From JAEUMD01 sp050246945 (lineage in GTDB: Bacteria > Pseudomonadota > Alphaproteobacteria > Rhizobiales > Hyphomicrobiaceae): 64,000 nt of DNA. Made by a program: the position numbers and the translations under genes. Below are positions 7,486 to 17,298 of this stretch, in pieces. The notes beneath the pieces were generated by a model that ran no database searches, was not told the origin of the DNA, and was given only the letters and a program-made list of their open reading frames with translations. The stretch spans positions 1-64,000 of the forward strand of contig JBFWVC010000008.1 of NCBI GenBank assembly GCA_050246945.1. Reading direction: 5' to 3'. Every line of letters begins with the position of its first letter. Within the stretch, counting starts at the first letter, position 1.

Positions 7486-8445
7486 TTATGCCGCCGCCAC
7501 CGCGCTTTCCAGATACGCGTCGAACGCTGCCCAGAAGCGCTGCCGGATGGCATCGGTCTCCTGCAGGATTTCGTGTAGCGCTCCGGGCAGCAGGAGATGT
7601 GAACCGAGCTTAAGCTTTACGCCCAGTTCCTCGATCGCACGCGTCGAGACGATGTGATCCTCGCCGGCCGCCAGCATCAGCACGGGGACTTTCACTGTCT
7701 CCGCAAAATCAGGCGCGGTGAGATGCGCGCACGAGTGCATCGCCGCCTTCAACCACGCAACCGTCGGCGAGCCCAGGACAAGATCGGGAGCTGCCTCCAG
7801 TACGGCGCGCGTCCGCCCCCAGCGCTCCGGATCGGAGGTCAGCTGGTTGCCCTCAAACACGCCGAGTTCCGCCGCCTTCGCGTTGCCGCCCGGCACGAAC
7901 CATGTCGCAAAGCCCGACATCGAGACCATTTCGGACAAGCGCATGGCCAAGCCTTGAGGCATGCCGATCTTCTCGTCCGCGATCTGAACCAGTGGCGCCG
8001 TCATTACCATCTGCGTGAACCACGAGCCAGCTTGTGTCGCCGCGCGCAATAGAATGTTGCCGCCCATCGAATGAGCGAGCGCAATGTAGGGCGGTGGACA
8101 GTCCGGCAGCACCACGTCCTTCATGAAGCGTACGAGATCCTTGTCGTACTCGGCGAAATCCTCGATATGTGATTTCCTGCGGTCGGGCAGCGCACGAAAC
8201 GAACGGCCCTGCCCACGCCAGTCGAGTGTTGCCACCGCGAAGCCGCGCCGCCTCAAGTCGGCGATGGTCTCGAAGTATTTCTCGATGAACTCGGCCCGCC
8301 CCTGGAACACGCAGACGGTGCCGCGCCGCGGACTGCGCGTCGGCTCCCAGCGCGCATACCGCAAAGGCGCGCCGTCATAGCCTGCAAACGAGCCAACCAC
8401 CGCTCCCGAGGGCACAGGGTTGCGCGCCAGTGAGACAAGTTCCAT
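7486..8445 (-). CDS. Alpha/beta hydrolase, lysophospholipase/monoacylglycerol lipase type
   Basis: About 319 residues from the ATG of MELVSLARNP. The fold shows an HG-like segment near VCVFQGRAEFIEKY, the Asp/Gly strand TLDWRGQGRS, the nucleophile elbow ALAHSMGGN (serine in HSMGG), a late aspartate in AAGEDHIVS and the catalytic histidine in PGALHEIL. The order and the LDWRGQG/HSMGGN pair match PldB-like lysophospholipases. It is probably cytosolic, as no signal is visible. The longer frame from 8481 has only an extra polar tail. It is convergent with hisN across 216 bp. Confidence 0.85.
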   Translation of the reverse strand: MELVSLARNPVPSGAVVGSFAGYDGAPLRYARWEPTRSPRRGTVCVFQGRAEFIEKYFETIADLRRRGFAVATLDWRGQGRSFRALPDRRKSHIEDFAEYDKDLVRFMKDVVLPDCPPPYIALAHSMGGNILLRAATQAGSWFTQMVMTAPLVQIADEKIGMPQGLAMRLSEMVSMSGFATWFVPGGNAKAAELGVFEGNQLTSDPERWGRTRAVLEAAPDLVLGSPTVAWLKAAMHSCAHLTAPDFAETVKVPVLMLAAGEDHIVSTRAIEELGVKLKLGSHLLLPGALHEILQETDAIRQRFWAAFDAYLESAVAAA

Positions 8446-8509
8446 GCCGCGTTCCGTATGTTTTCCGCCGCTCGGGCGCATCTGGATCGCGGAACCATAG
8501 CATTGGCTC

Positions 8510-8582
8510 GCGTGATGATCGAGAAGTCCGCCGCCGGCGTGGCGGCTGGCTCAAGATGCGGACTTCTCGGTCCCAATCACAT
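8510..8582. repeat. Palindrome type C (copy 1, ends degenerate)
   Basis: GTGATGATCGAGAAGTCCGC and GCGGACTTCTCGGTCCC form the arms of a hairpin. Closely related copies are at 34717-34794 and 35419-35493. The bounding CTAG motifs have decayed here. A type A arm follows after about 10 bp, as at the other two loci. Confidence 0.85.
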
Positions 8583-8591
8583 GGGATTCAG

Positions 8592-8640
8592 AGTGTTGGC
8601 GAGTTTCGGTCAGATCGCGAATTTCGTTCCGAGGTTCCAG
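8592..8640. repeat. Palindrome type A remnant (left arm only)
   Basis: TCAGATCGCGAATTTCGTTC and the following CGAGGTT match the left arm of the copy at 34808-34882. The right arm is absent. It preserves the C-then-A order seen at 34.7 and 35.4 kb. Confidence 0.75.
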
Positions 8641-8792
8641 CATGAAGACACGTCGGTGCGACCACGTCAGGACTTGCGCCGCACACTGAGCCCGGACCTG
8701 CGGGGATGGATGCACAGATCCCTCGATCCTTCGCCCCGGGCTTGGCCTCTATCGTCATGTCACGTTGCGGGACGATGGTGTCTTGCTGGCGG

Positions 8793-9344
8793 TCAGAAGG
8801 AGTCGCGATAGCGTCGCGGTCCATCAGCCCTGTACCAGGGCTCCCGATCATCGCGCCATTGGCGCTGATCGCGCCAATCCGTTCGACGGTCCCAGCGGCG
8901 ATCATTCCTCCAACGCCAATCAGTATCGTCGAATGGCCGCAGGACAAGGCGCCGAGACGGCGCCAGCGGCTCAGCTGCTACGACATCGCCGCTGCAACGG
9001 TCGATCGTCAACCGGAACAACCGCCCCGAACGCACGCGCCGGGCTTCGACCATAACGTAGCTTCCACGCAGCTCGGCATTTCGCAAGTCGCTCCACCCTT
9101 CCGCCCGAAGGTCTTCGCGCACGAAATCGCGAGGTGCGCACTCCCGCTGCGCATGGCGATATGGTCGCCAATCGGGTTCGCGATCACCATAGTAATCCTT
9201 CGATGAGCCATAGCGCGGTTGATCGTAATCGAGATCGGCCGCACGCGCGGAAGCCACATTGGCAAGCATCGCGCCTGCGCATGCAAAAACCAACGCGCAG
9301 CCGGCGCCAGCGCGCACGCCACGCAGATCAGTGAACCAGACCAT
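8793..9344 (-). CDS. Secreted hypothetical protein, Arg/Asp/Trp-rich C-terminus
   Basis: 183 residues. The ATG at 9344 follows AAGGAAAA at good spacing, so the GTG at 9371 is less likely. The N-terminus holds a signal peptide ending near ASARA. The middle (NAELRGSYVMVEARRVRSGR, then LFRLTIDRCSGDV) resembles small periplasmic PepSY-like or DUF proteins of Rhizobiales. The last 50 residues are rich in Arg, Asp and Trp. I do not recognise a named family. Confidence 0.65.
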   Translation of the reverse strand: MVWFTDLRGVRAGAGCALVFACAGAMLANVASARAADLDYDQPRYGSSKDYYGDREPDWRPYRHAQRECAPRDFVREDLRAEGWSDLRNAELRGSYVMVEARRVRSGRLFRLTIDRCSGDVVAAEPLAPSRRLVLRPFDDTDWRWRNDRRWDRRTDWRDQRQWRDDREPWYRADGPRRYRDSF

Positions 9345-9432
9345 GGAAATTTTCCTTGAAAGAGGTTGCACGAGGGCCGCCTCCTGCCCGCACTGAGGCT
9401 CGCGCCGCCAAGCTGAACGGCAGATGAACCAG

Positions 9433-9446
9433 CACCTGTACAGGTG
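9433..9446. promoter_or_regulatory. Perfect 14-bp palindrome CACCTGTACAGGTG
   Basis: It lies between the divergent secreted-protein gene and the heat-shock gene, about 90 bp upstream of the start of the former. It could be an operator for that gene, but no cognate regulator is visible. Confidence 0.35.
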
Positions 9447-9538
9447 AAGAAAAAGTTATGCTCGTCCGCGCACATAGCGCAAACTCCAGCCACATTTCCG
9501 GCCGCCGCTTGCAGCGGGTGTTCAGCGACCGGCCACCC

Positions 9539-9566
9539 CTTGAACGCGCCTCTCGACCACCTAAAT
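9539..9566 (+). promoter_or_regulatory. Sigma32 (RpoH)-like promoter of hsp20
   Basis: CTTG (9539-9542), 18 bp, CTAAAT (9561-9566) resembles the alphaproteobacterial RpoH pattern. The second hsp20 gene has an almost identical arrangement (42531-42558). The predicted transcript start is near 9573. Confidence 0.55.
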
Positions 9567-9572
9567 CAACAG

Positions 9573-9684
9573 GGCGCCCGCTTCGCAAGAGGGGACGCAA
9601 CCCGTGAGAACGCCTGGCCGCAAAGGCCACCAGAAACGTGGCTGGCAGGCGGTTCGCATGTCGCTCAATCAAGGAGGATATGTG
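9573..9684 (+). promoter_or_regulatory. ROSE-like RNA thermometer in the hsp20 leader
   Basis: The leader of about 110 nt can form stacked hairpins (TGGCC-GCAAA-GGCCA, CCAG-8-CTGG). It ends with TCGCT (9661-9665) placed to pair with the ribosome binding site AAGGAGG (9671-9677). A U(U/C)GCU element masking the Shine-Dalgarno sequence is the hallmark of ROSE thermometers on rhizobial small heat-shock genes. Structure was judged by eye only. Confidence 0.5.
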
Positions 9685-10134
9685 ATGCGACACTTCGATT
9701 TTGCCCCACTTTACCGATCCACGATCGGCTTCGACCGTATTGCTCAATTGCTCGACCAGATGGGCAGCGTTGATGAGGGTGCATACCCGCCCTACAACAT
9801 CGAGCGCCTTGCCGAGAACGAATACCGCATCACGATGGCGGTAGCCGGTTTCACCGACGATGAGATCAAGATCGAGGTAAAGGAGCAATCTCTGACCGTA
9901 CGCGGCGAGAAGGCCGCCGAGGATAAGGAGCGCCATTTCCTGCATCGCGGCATCGCGGCCCGCTCTTTCGAGCGCCGCTTCCAGCTTGCAGACTACGTCG
10001 AGGTAAAGGGCGCCGATCTGAAGGACGGTCTGCTTCACGTCGACCTACAGCGTAACATCCCCGAGCGGATGAAGCCGCGCGTTGTACCGATTGGTCAGGT
10101 CGAGGCGCCGCGCCAGATCGAGGCTGGCGAGTAA
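9685..10134 (+). CDS. Small heat-shock protein, Hsp20/IbpA type
   Basis: 149 residues from the ATG at 9685, directly after AAGGAGG. The alpha-crystallin domain is complete: YNIERLAENEYRITMAVAGF, IEVKEQSLTVRGEK, then RSFERRFQLADYVEV and LKDGLLHVDLQRNIPE. The opening MRHFDFAPLYRSTIGFDR is typical of class A rhizobial IbpA-like chaperones. It is an ATP-independent holdase that binds unfolding proteins in the cytoplasm. Regulation is probably by RpoH and a ROSE-like leader. A second, divergent hsp20 lies at 42 kb. Confidence 0.93.
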   Translation: MRHFDFAPLYRSTIGFDRIAQLLDQMGSVDEGAYPPYNIERLAENEYRITMAVAGFTDDEIKIEVKEQSLTVRGEKAAEDKERHFLHRGIAARSFERRFQLADYVEVKGADLKDGLLHVDLQRNIPERMKPRVVPIGQVEAPRQIEAGE

Positions 10135-10251
10135 CGCGGTAACAGCGTTCTGCTGGGCGTTCCCCCCTTTCGTCCAGCACCAAGCGGGGAAGGATCTGCG
10201 GATCCCTCCGCCGCGCGGCGTCACCGCCCCTCCCCCCGGACGGTGATGCGT

Positions 10252-10285
10252 AGGGCGGATGCCGCTGTGGCATCCGCCCTTTTTG
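10252..10285 (+). terminator. Rho-independent terminator after hsp20
   Basis: AGGGCGGATGCC, a five-base loop and GGCATCCGCCCT form a perfect 12-bp stem followed by a T run. It lies about 115 bp after the hsp20 stop. Confidence 0.85.
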
Positions 10286-10895
10286 TTTGTTGCTTGGCTC
10301 AATTTCGGGCCGCTTCCGCGATCGATGCGATGGCCGACGCCCCGCGATCGTCTCCGAAGCAATCCCCCGTGCGCGACCGCGGAATAGTCTTTCCCGGGCC
10401 TTGTGCTGCAACTTGAAATCTGCCATCTTCCCGTTAAAAGGACAGCATTGCTGACCTTGTTGCTGGCGGATCGCGCCAGTAATTGCGATGAGAATTCCTG
10501 AGCCGTTCCATTCCGTCCTGTTGGTCGGGTTGGGGCGGGTTTTGCGCGGCCTACTGAGCGTCTTGCAGGGGTCGCAAGAAGGAGGCACCCGCGTGTATCA
10601 GGTTCCGGCACCCCACGACGACGTGCGCAGCCCGGCGGGCGCTGGCCGAACCGTAGCAGGATCTCGCGCTGGAGCCGGCAGCCTGCTTGGACCGGGCTTG
10701 GATGCCCGGACGAACACACGTACCGCCCTCGATTTGCGAAAACGCTTTGCCCCCGCGGCGCTGTAACGGCGACATCCACACCTCCAGCTTTACTTGCGCG
10801 CCCGCCGCAAAGGCTTGATGATCCGGCCCGAGCGAGCCCGGCCTCCACAAAATCGAATGAGATGAAGCCCGCGAAGGGCAACCTAAGGACCAGAC
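10286..10895. other. Intergenic region before gltB, 610 bp
   Basis: No convincing gene is present: the open frames lack family-like sequence and ribosome binding sites. It should contain the gltB promoter, but no clear consensus stands out by eye. Confidence 0.5.
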
Positions 10896-13800
10896 ATGAC
10901 CAGCAGCAGTGAGCTCGACATCGCGACCGACGCCCTCGCCGCGCGCTACGACGCTGATATGGCGCTTCCTTCCGCCCAGGGCCTTTACGATCCCAGCCTG
11001 GAGCGCGACGCCTGCGGCGTCGGCTTCATCGCCGACATGAAGGGGCGCCGCTCGCACAAGATCGTCGAGGACGCACTGCAGATCCTGGAGAACCTCGAGC
11101 ATCGCGGAGCCGTTGGCGCCGACCCGAAGGCCGGCGATGGCGCCGGAATCATGGTTCAAATCCCGCACACGTTCCTCGCCCAGGAATGTCAGGTGCAGGG
11201 CTTCTCGTTGCCCGAGCCCGGCAACTACGCCGTGGGCCACATCTTCATGCCGAAGGATGAGCGCCTGCGCGCTTACTGCGAGAAGGTTTGGACGCGCATC
11301 ATCAGGGAGCAGGGTCTCAATCTGCTGGGTTGGCGATCGGTGCCCGTCGACAACCGCTCGCTGTCCGAGTTGGTAATCGCGACCGAGCCACTGCACCGCC
11401 AGGTGTTCATCGGCCGAGGCAACCTCGAGGCCGACCAGGATGCGTTCGAGCGCAAGCTCTACCTCGTGCGCAAGATGGTTTCAAACGCCGTGCAGACCGC
11501 CTCCAAGGGTCGCGACATCGGCCACTATTGCGTGTGCCTATCTACCCGCACGCTGGTCTACAAGGGCATGTTCATGTCCTATCAGGTGAAGGCGTACTAC
11601 CGGGACCTGTCCGACCCCCGTTTCACCTCGGCTCTGGCGCTCGTCCACCAGCGCTTCTCCACCAACACCTTCCCATCGTGGAAGCTTGCGCATCCCTACC
11701 GCATGGTGGCGCATAATGGCGAGATCAACACGCTGCGCGGCAACGTCAACTGGATGGCCGCCCGCCAGGCCTCCGTTTCGACTCCGCTGTTCGGCAAGGA
11801 CATCTCAAAGCTCTGGCCAATCTCGTACGAGGGCCAGTCCGATACCGCGTGTTTCGACAACGCGTTGGAATTTCTCGTCATGGGTGGCTACTCGCTATCC
11901 CACGCCGCGATGATGTTGATCCCAGAGGCATGGGCGGGCAACCCGCTCATGGATACGAAGCGCCGCGCCTTTTACGAGTATCACGCCGCCTTGATGGAGC
12001 CTTGGGACGGCCCCGCGGCGATGGCATTCACGGACGGCCGTCAGATCGGCGCCACGCTCGATCGCAACGGCCTGCGCCCTGCGCGCTACCTCGTCACCAG
12101 GGACGACGTTGTGATCATGTCGTCAGAATCGGGCGTGCTCCCTGTCAAGGAGGAGAATATCGTCAAGAAGTGGCGCCTTCAGCCCGGCAAGATGCTGCTT
12201 ATCGATCTGGCGAAGGGCCGCATCATCTCCGACGAGGAGCTGAAGGCAGAGGTCGCTTCGTCTCACCCCTACGAGTCATGGCTGAAGAGCACGCAGATCA
12301 TGGTCCATGACCTGCCCCTGCCGCAGCGCCGCGCGCATTCACGCCACTCGGACGTAAACCTGCTCGATCTGCAGCAGGCGTTCGGCTACACGCAGGAGAG
12401 CGTCAAGTTCCTGATGACGCCGATGGCCGCCACGGGCCAGGAGGCGATTGGCTCCATGGGTACCGACACGCCCATCTCGGCGCTGTCCTCGAAGCCCAAG
12501 CTCCTACACACCTACTTCAAGCAGAACTTCGCACAGGTGACGAACCCGCCGATTGACTCGATCCGCGAGGAACTCGTCATGAGCCTCGTTTCGTTCATCG
12601 GCCCCCGCCCGAACCTGCTCGACCTTGAAGGTACCTCTCGGCACAAGCGCCTCGAGGTCTACCAGCCGATTCTCACCAACGAGGACCTCGAACGCATCCG
12701 CCAGATCGGCGAGGTGCCCGACAACAACTTCTCTTCGATCACGATCGACATCACCTTCGCTGCGGACCGTGGCACCGCCGGAATGGTAACGGCCCTGGAC
12801 GTCATCTGTGCCGAGGCCGAGGAAGCTGTACGCTCGGGCGCATACAATATCATCATACTTTCGGATCGCGAGGTTGCTCCCGACCGCGTGCCGATACCCT
12901 CGCTGCTTGCCACGTCCGCCGTGCACCATCACCTGATCCGGCAGGGTCTGCGCACGTCCGTCGGTCTCGTCGTCGAGACCGGCGAGGCATACGAGGTGCA
13001 CCAGTTCTGCACGCTTGCCGGCTATGGTGCCGAGGCCATCAATCCATATCTGGCCTTCGAGACGCTCGAGGCGATGTTGCCCGAGCTTGACGAGGGCCTG
13101 ACCTCCAGCGAGGTCAAGAAGCGCTACATAAAGGCCGTCGGCAAGGCCATCCTCAAGGTGATGGCGAAGATGGGCATCTCGACCTACCAGTCCTATTGCG
13201 GCGCCCAGATCTTCGACGCCGTCGGCCTGAAGTCGAGCTTCGTCGACAGGTACTTCACCGGCACGCACACGCAGATCGAAGGTGTCGGATTGCGCGAAAT
13301 CGCCTCCGAGACCTGCGAGCGCCACCGCCTCGCCTTCTCCGACGCTCCAGTACTCAGGCACGCGCTCGACGTGGGTGGCGAGTACGCCTATCGCATCCGC
13401 GGCGAATCGCATGTTTGGCGTCCGAACGTGGTCGCCGACCTGCAGCACGCCGTCCGCGGCAACCTGCCGGAGAAGTACCGCGCTTTTGCAAAGCAGATAA
13501 ACGAGCAGTCCGAGCAGCTGATGACCATGCGCGGCCTCTTCCGCATCAAGAAAGCGGAGGAGTCCTGCCGCAAGCCCGTGCCACTCGATGAGGTCGAGTC
13601 GGCCAAGGAAATCGTCAAGCGCTTCGCCACTGGCGCGATGAGCTTCGGCTCCATCAGTCGCGAGGCGCACACGACGCTTGCCATCGCCATGAACCGTATC
13701 GGCGGCAAGTCGAACACCGGCGAAGGAGGCGAGGAGCCAGACCGCTTCAGGCCGATGCCCAGCGGCGACTCGATGCGCTCGGCCATCAAGCAGGTCGCCT

Positions 13801-15632
13801 CCGGCCGCTTCGGAGTGACGACCGAGTATCTGGTCAACTCCGACATGATCCAGATCAAGATGGCGCAAGGCGCCAAGCCTGGCGAGGGCGGCCAGCTGCC
13901 GGGCCACAAGGTCGATCAAACGATCGCCAAAGTGCGCCACTCCACGCCCGGTGTCGGCCTCATTTCACCGCCGCCCCATCACGACATCTATTCGATCGAG
14001 GATCTCGCCCAGCTGATCTTCGACTTGAAGAACGCGAGCCCGAAGAGCGACATCTCCGTGAAACTCGTCTCCGAGGTCGGCGTCGGCACCGTGGCAGCAG
14101 GCGTCGCCAAGGCCCGAGCCGATCACGTGACGATCTCCGGCTTCGAAGGCGGCACCGGCGCTTCGCCCCTCACCTCCATCAAGCATGCGGGCTCGCCATG
14201 GGAGATTGGCCTTGCTGAAACGCACCAGACACTGGTCGTCAACCGGCTTCGCGGGCGCATCGCTGTGCAGGTCGATGGCGGCCTGCGCACCGGCCGTGAC
14301 GTTGTAGTCGGCGCGCTCTTGGGTGCCGACGAGTTCGGCTTCTCCACCGCGCCTCTGATCGCTGCGGGCTGCATCATGATGCGCAAGTGTCACTTGAACA
14401 CGTGCCCCGTGGGTGTCGCCACACAGGACCCGCGCCTGCGCGCGAAGTTCACCGGCCAGCCCGAGCACGTCATCAATTACTTCTTTTACGTCGCCGAAGA
14501 GGTGCGCGAGTTGATGGCGGCGATGGGCTTCCGCAGCTTCAACGAGATGATCGGTCAGACCGAAGTCCTCGATAAGGAGCGGGCCATCAGGCACTGGAAG
14601 GCCAAGGGCCTCGACTTTACAAAGCTTTTCCACAAGCCGCACGTGGCCGCGCACGTCGCCGTCTACAATTGCGAGCGTCAGGACCATGGCCTCGACAAGG
14701 TGCTGGACAATCGCCTGATCGAACTCGCCAAGCCCGCGGTCGACAATCGCACACCAGTGAAGCATGACGTATCGATCAAGAACACGGACCGCTCCGCCGG
14801 CACCATGCTGTCGGGCAAGATCGCAGAGAAATACGGCCACGCCGGCCTGCCCGAGGACACCATCTGGCTCACCTTCAACGGCGTCGCTGGCCAGAGTTTC
14901 GGCGCCTGGTTGGCTGCCGGCGTCACGCTCGACCTTGTCGGCGAGGGCAACGACTACGTCGGCAAGGGTCTGTCGGGCGGCAAGCTGATCGTGCGCCCCC
15001 ATCCCAGGTCTGGCATCGTGCCGGAGGCCAGCATGATCGTCGGTAACACCGTGCTTTACGGCGCGATTTCCGGCGAGTGCTATTTCCGTGGCTATGCTGG
15101 CGAGCGCTTCGCGGTGCGCAACTCTGGCGCCTTTGCTGTCATCGAAGGAACCGGCGATCACGGCTGTGAATACATGACCGGCGGCGTCGTGGTCGTGCTG
15201 GGGCCCACCGGCCGCAACTTCGCGGCAGGCATGTCAGGCGGCATCGCCTACGTCCTCGACGAAGCGGGTGACTTCGAATCGAAGTGCAATCTGGCAATGG
15301 TGGATCTCGAGCCGATCCCGGCCGAGGAAGCATTGATGGAGAAGCTGCAACAGTCTGGAGATCTTGAGAGCCACGGCCTCGTCGACATCATGGCCGACAT
15401 GACCGGGCAGGATGCCGAGCGGCTGCACGCCCTCATCACGCGTCACGCGCACTACACCAACTCGAAGAAGGCGCAGACCATTCTGGCCGACTGGTCTGCA
15501 TGGCTGCCCAGGTTCAAGAAGGTAATGCCCGTCGAGTACCGCCGCGCGTTGCAGGAACTTGCGAAGGCCCAGGAGGCCGACAAGACGGGGCTCGGCGTAC
15601 TCGAGATCGGCATCACGCGCGACAAGGCATAA
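10896..15632 (+). CDS. gltB: Glutamate synthase [NADPH] large subunit
   Basis: 1578 residues, a normal length. The class II glutamine amidotransferase domain begins at Cys40 (ERDACGVGFIADMKGRR), so about 39 residues would be removed as propeptide. The central and FMN-binding synthase domains follow, with GGTGASPLTSIKHAG and the 3Fe-4S cysteines in CIMMRKCHLNTCPVG. A GXGXG beta-helix closes the protein. It transfers the glutamine amide to 2-oxoglutarate to make two glutamates. The partner gltD follows 67 bp downstream. The protein is cytoplasmic. Confidence 0.98.
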   Translation: MTSSSELDIATDALAARYDADMALPSAQGLYDPSLERDACGVGFIADMKGRRSHKIVEDALQILENLEHRGAVGADPKAGDGAGIMVQIPHTFLAQECQVQGFSLPEPGNYAVGHIFMPKDERLRAYCEKVWTRIIREQGLNLLGWRSVPVDNRSLSELVIATEPLHRQVFIGRGNLEADQDAFERKLYLVRKMVSNAVQTASKGRDIGHYCVCLSTRTLVYKGMFMSYQVKAYYRDLSDPRFTSALALVHQRFSTNTFPSWKLAHPYRMVAHNGEINTLRGNVNWMAARQASVSTPLFGKDISKLWPISYEGQSDTACFDNALEFLVMGGYSLSHAAMMLIPEAWAGNPLMDTKRRAFYEYHAALMEPWDGPAAMAFTDGRQIGATLDRNGLRPARYLVTRDDVVIMSSESGVLPVKEENIVKKWRLQPGKMLLIDLAKGRIISDEELKAEVASSHPYESWLKSTQIMVHDLPLPQRRAHSRHSDVNLLDLQQAFGYTQESVKFLMTPMAATGQEAIGSMGTDTPISALSSKPKLLHTYFKQNFAQVTNPPIDSIREELVMSLVSFIGPRPNLLDLEGTSRHKRLEVYQPILTNEDLERIRQIGEVPDNNFSSITIDITFAADRGTAGMVTALDVICAEAEEAVRSGAYNIIILSDREVAPDRVPIPSLLATSAVHHHLIRQGLRTSVGLVVETGEAYEVHQFCTLAGYGAEAINPYLAFETLEAMLPELDEGLTSSEVKKRYIKAVGKAILKVMAKMGISTYQSYCGAQIFDAVGLKSSFVDRYFTGTHTQIEGVGLREIASETCERHRLAFSDAPVLRHALDVGGEYAYRIRGESHVWRPNVVADLQHAVRGNLPEKYRAFAKQINEQSEQLMTMRGLFRIKKAEESCRKPVPLDEVESAKEIVKRFATGAMSFGSISREAHTTLAIAMNRIGGKSNTGEGGEEPDRFRPMPSGDSMRSAIKQVASGRFGVTTEYLVNSDMIQIKMAQGAKPGEGGQLPGHKVDQTIAKVRHSTPGVGLISPPPHHDIYSIEDLAQLIFDLKNASPKSDISVKLVSEVGVGTVAAGVAKARADHVTISGFEGGTGASPLTSIKHAGSPWEIGLAETHQTLVVNRLRGRIAVQVDGGLRTGRDVVVGALLGADEFGFSTAPLIAAGCIMMRKCHLNTCPVGVATQDPRLRAKFTGQPEHVINYFFYVAEEVRELMAAMGFRSFNEMIGQTEVLDKERAIRHWKAKGLDFTKLFHKPHVAAHVAVYNCERQDHGLDKVLDNRLIELAKPAVDNRTPVKHDVSIKNTDRSAGTMLSGKIAEKYGHAGLPEDTIWLTFNGVAGQSFGAWLAAGVTLDLVGEGNDYVGKGLSGGKLIVRPHPRSGIVPEASMIVGNTVLYGAISGECYFRGYAGERFAVRNSGAFAVIEGTGDHGCEYMTGGVVVVLGPTGRNFAAGMSGGIAYVLDEAGDFESKCNLAMVDLEPIPAEEALMEKLQQSGDLESHGLVDIMADMTGQDAERLHALITRHAHYTNSKKAQTILADWSAWLPRFKKVMPVEYRRALQELAKAQEADKTGLGVLEIGITRDKA

Positions 15633-15699
15633 ATCGTGAGCACGGCGGTTCGTTTGACACGCACCGCCCCTCGAAACGCCTCAATGGCGAGCGAATCTG

Positions 15700-17154
<1,455 letters not shown>

Positions 17155-17207
17155 GTGGATGCGCTGCGCCGATCGAGCCTCGTGCATGCGCAGCGCCAGC
17201 ATGTTTC

Positions 17208-17290
17208 GCTGAAGTGCTGAGCGGTTCAGCGTGACGAACATGCTCGATACAATGGATTGGATCGTGTTCTTAGGACCACGGAACATCAGC
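17208..17290. repeat. Interspersed repeat R2, copy b
   Basis: GCTGAAGTGC, GCGGTTCAGCGTGACGAACA, TGCTCGATACAATGGATTGG and ATCGTGTTC match copies at 18821 and 20317. It fills the gap between the convergent gltD and DUF459 genes and may act as a hairpin terminator. Confidence 0.85.
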
Positions 17291-17298
17291 GGATGAAA

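Noticed and set aside
10488..10766. 92-codon plus-strand open frame before gltB
   Set aside because: Low-complexity Arg/Gly/Ala composition typical of GC-rich noncoding frames and no ribosome binding site.
12504..13940. Long minus-strand frame (478 codons) inside gltB
   Set aside because: Antisense shadow of a conserved gene; its residues (Val/Leu/Asp/Gly runs) follow from the codon bias of gltB.
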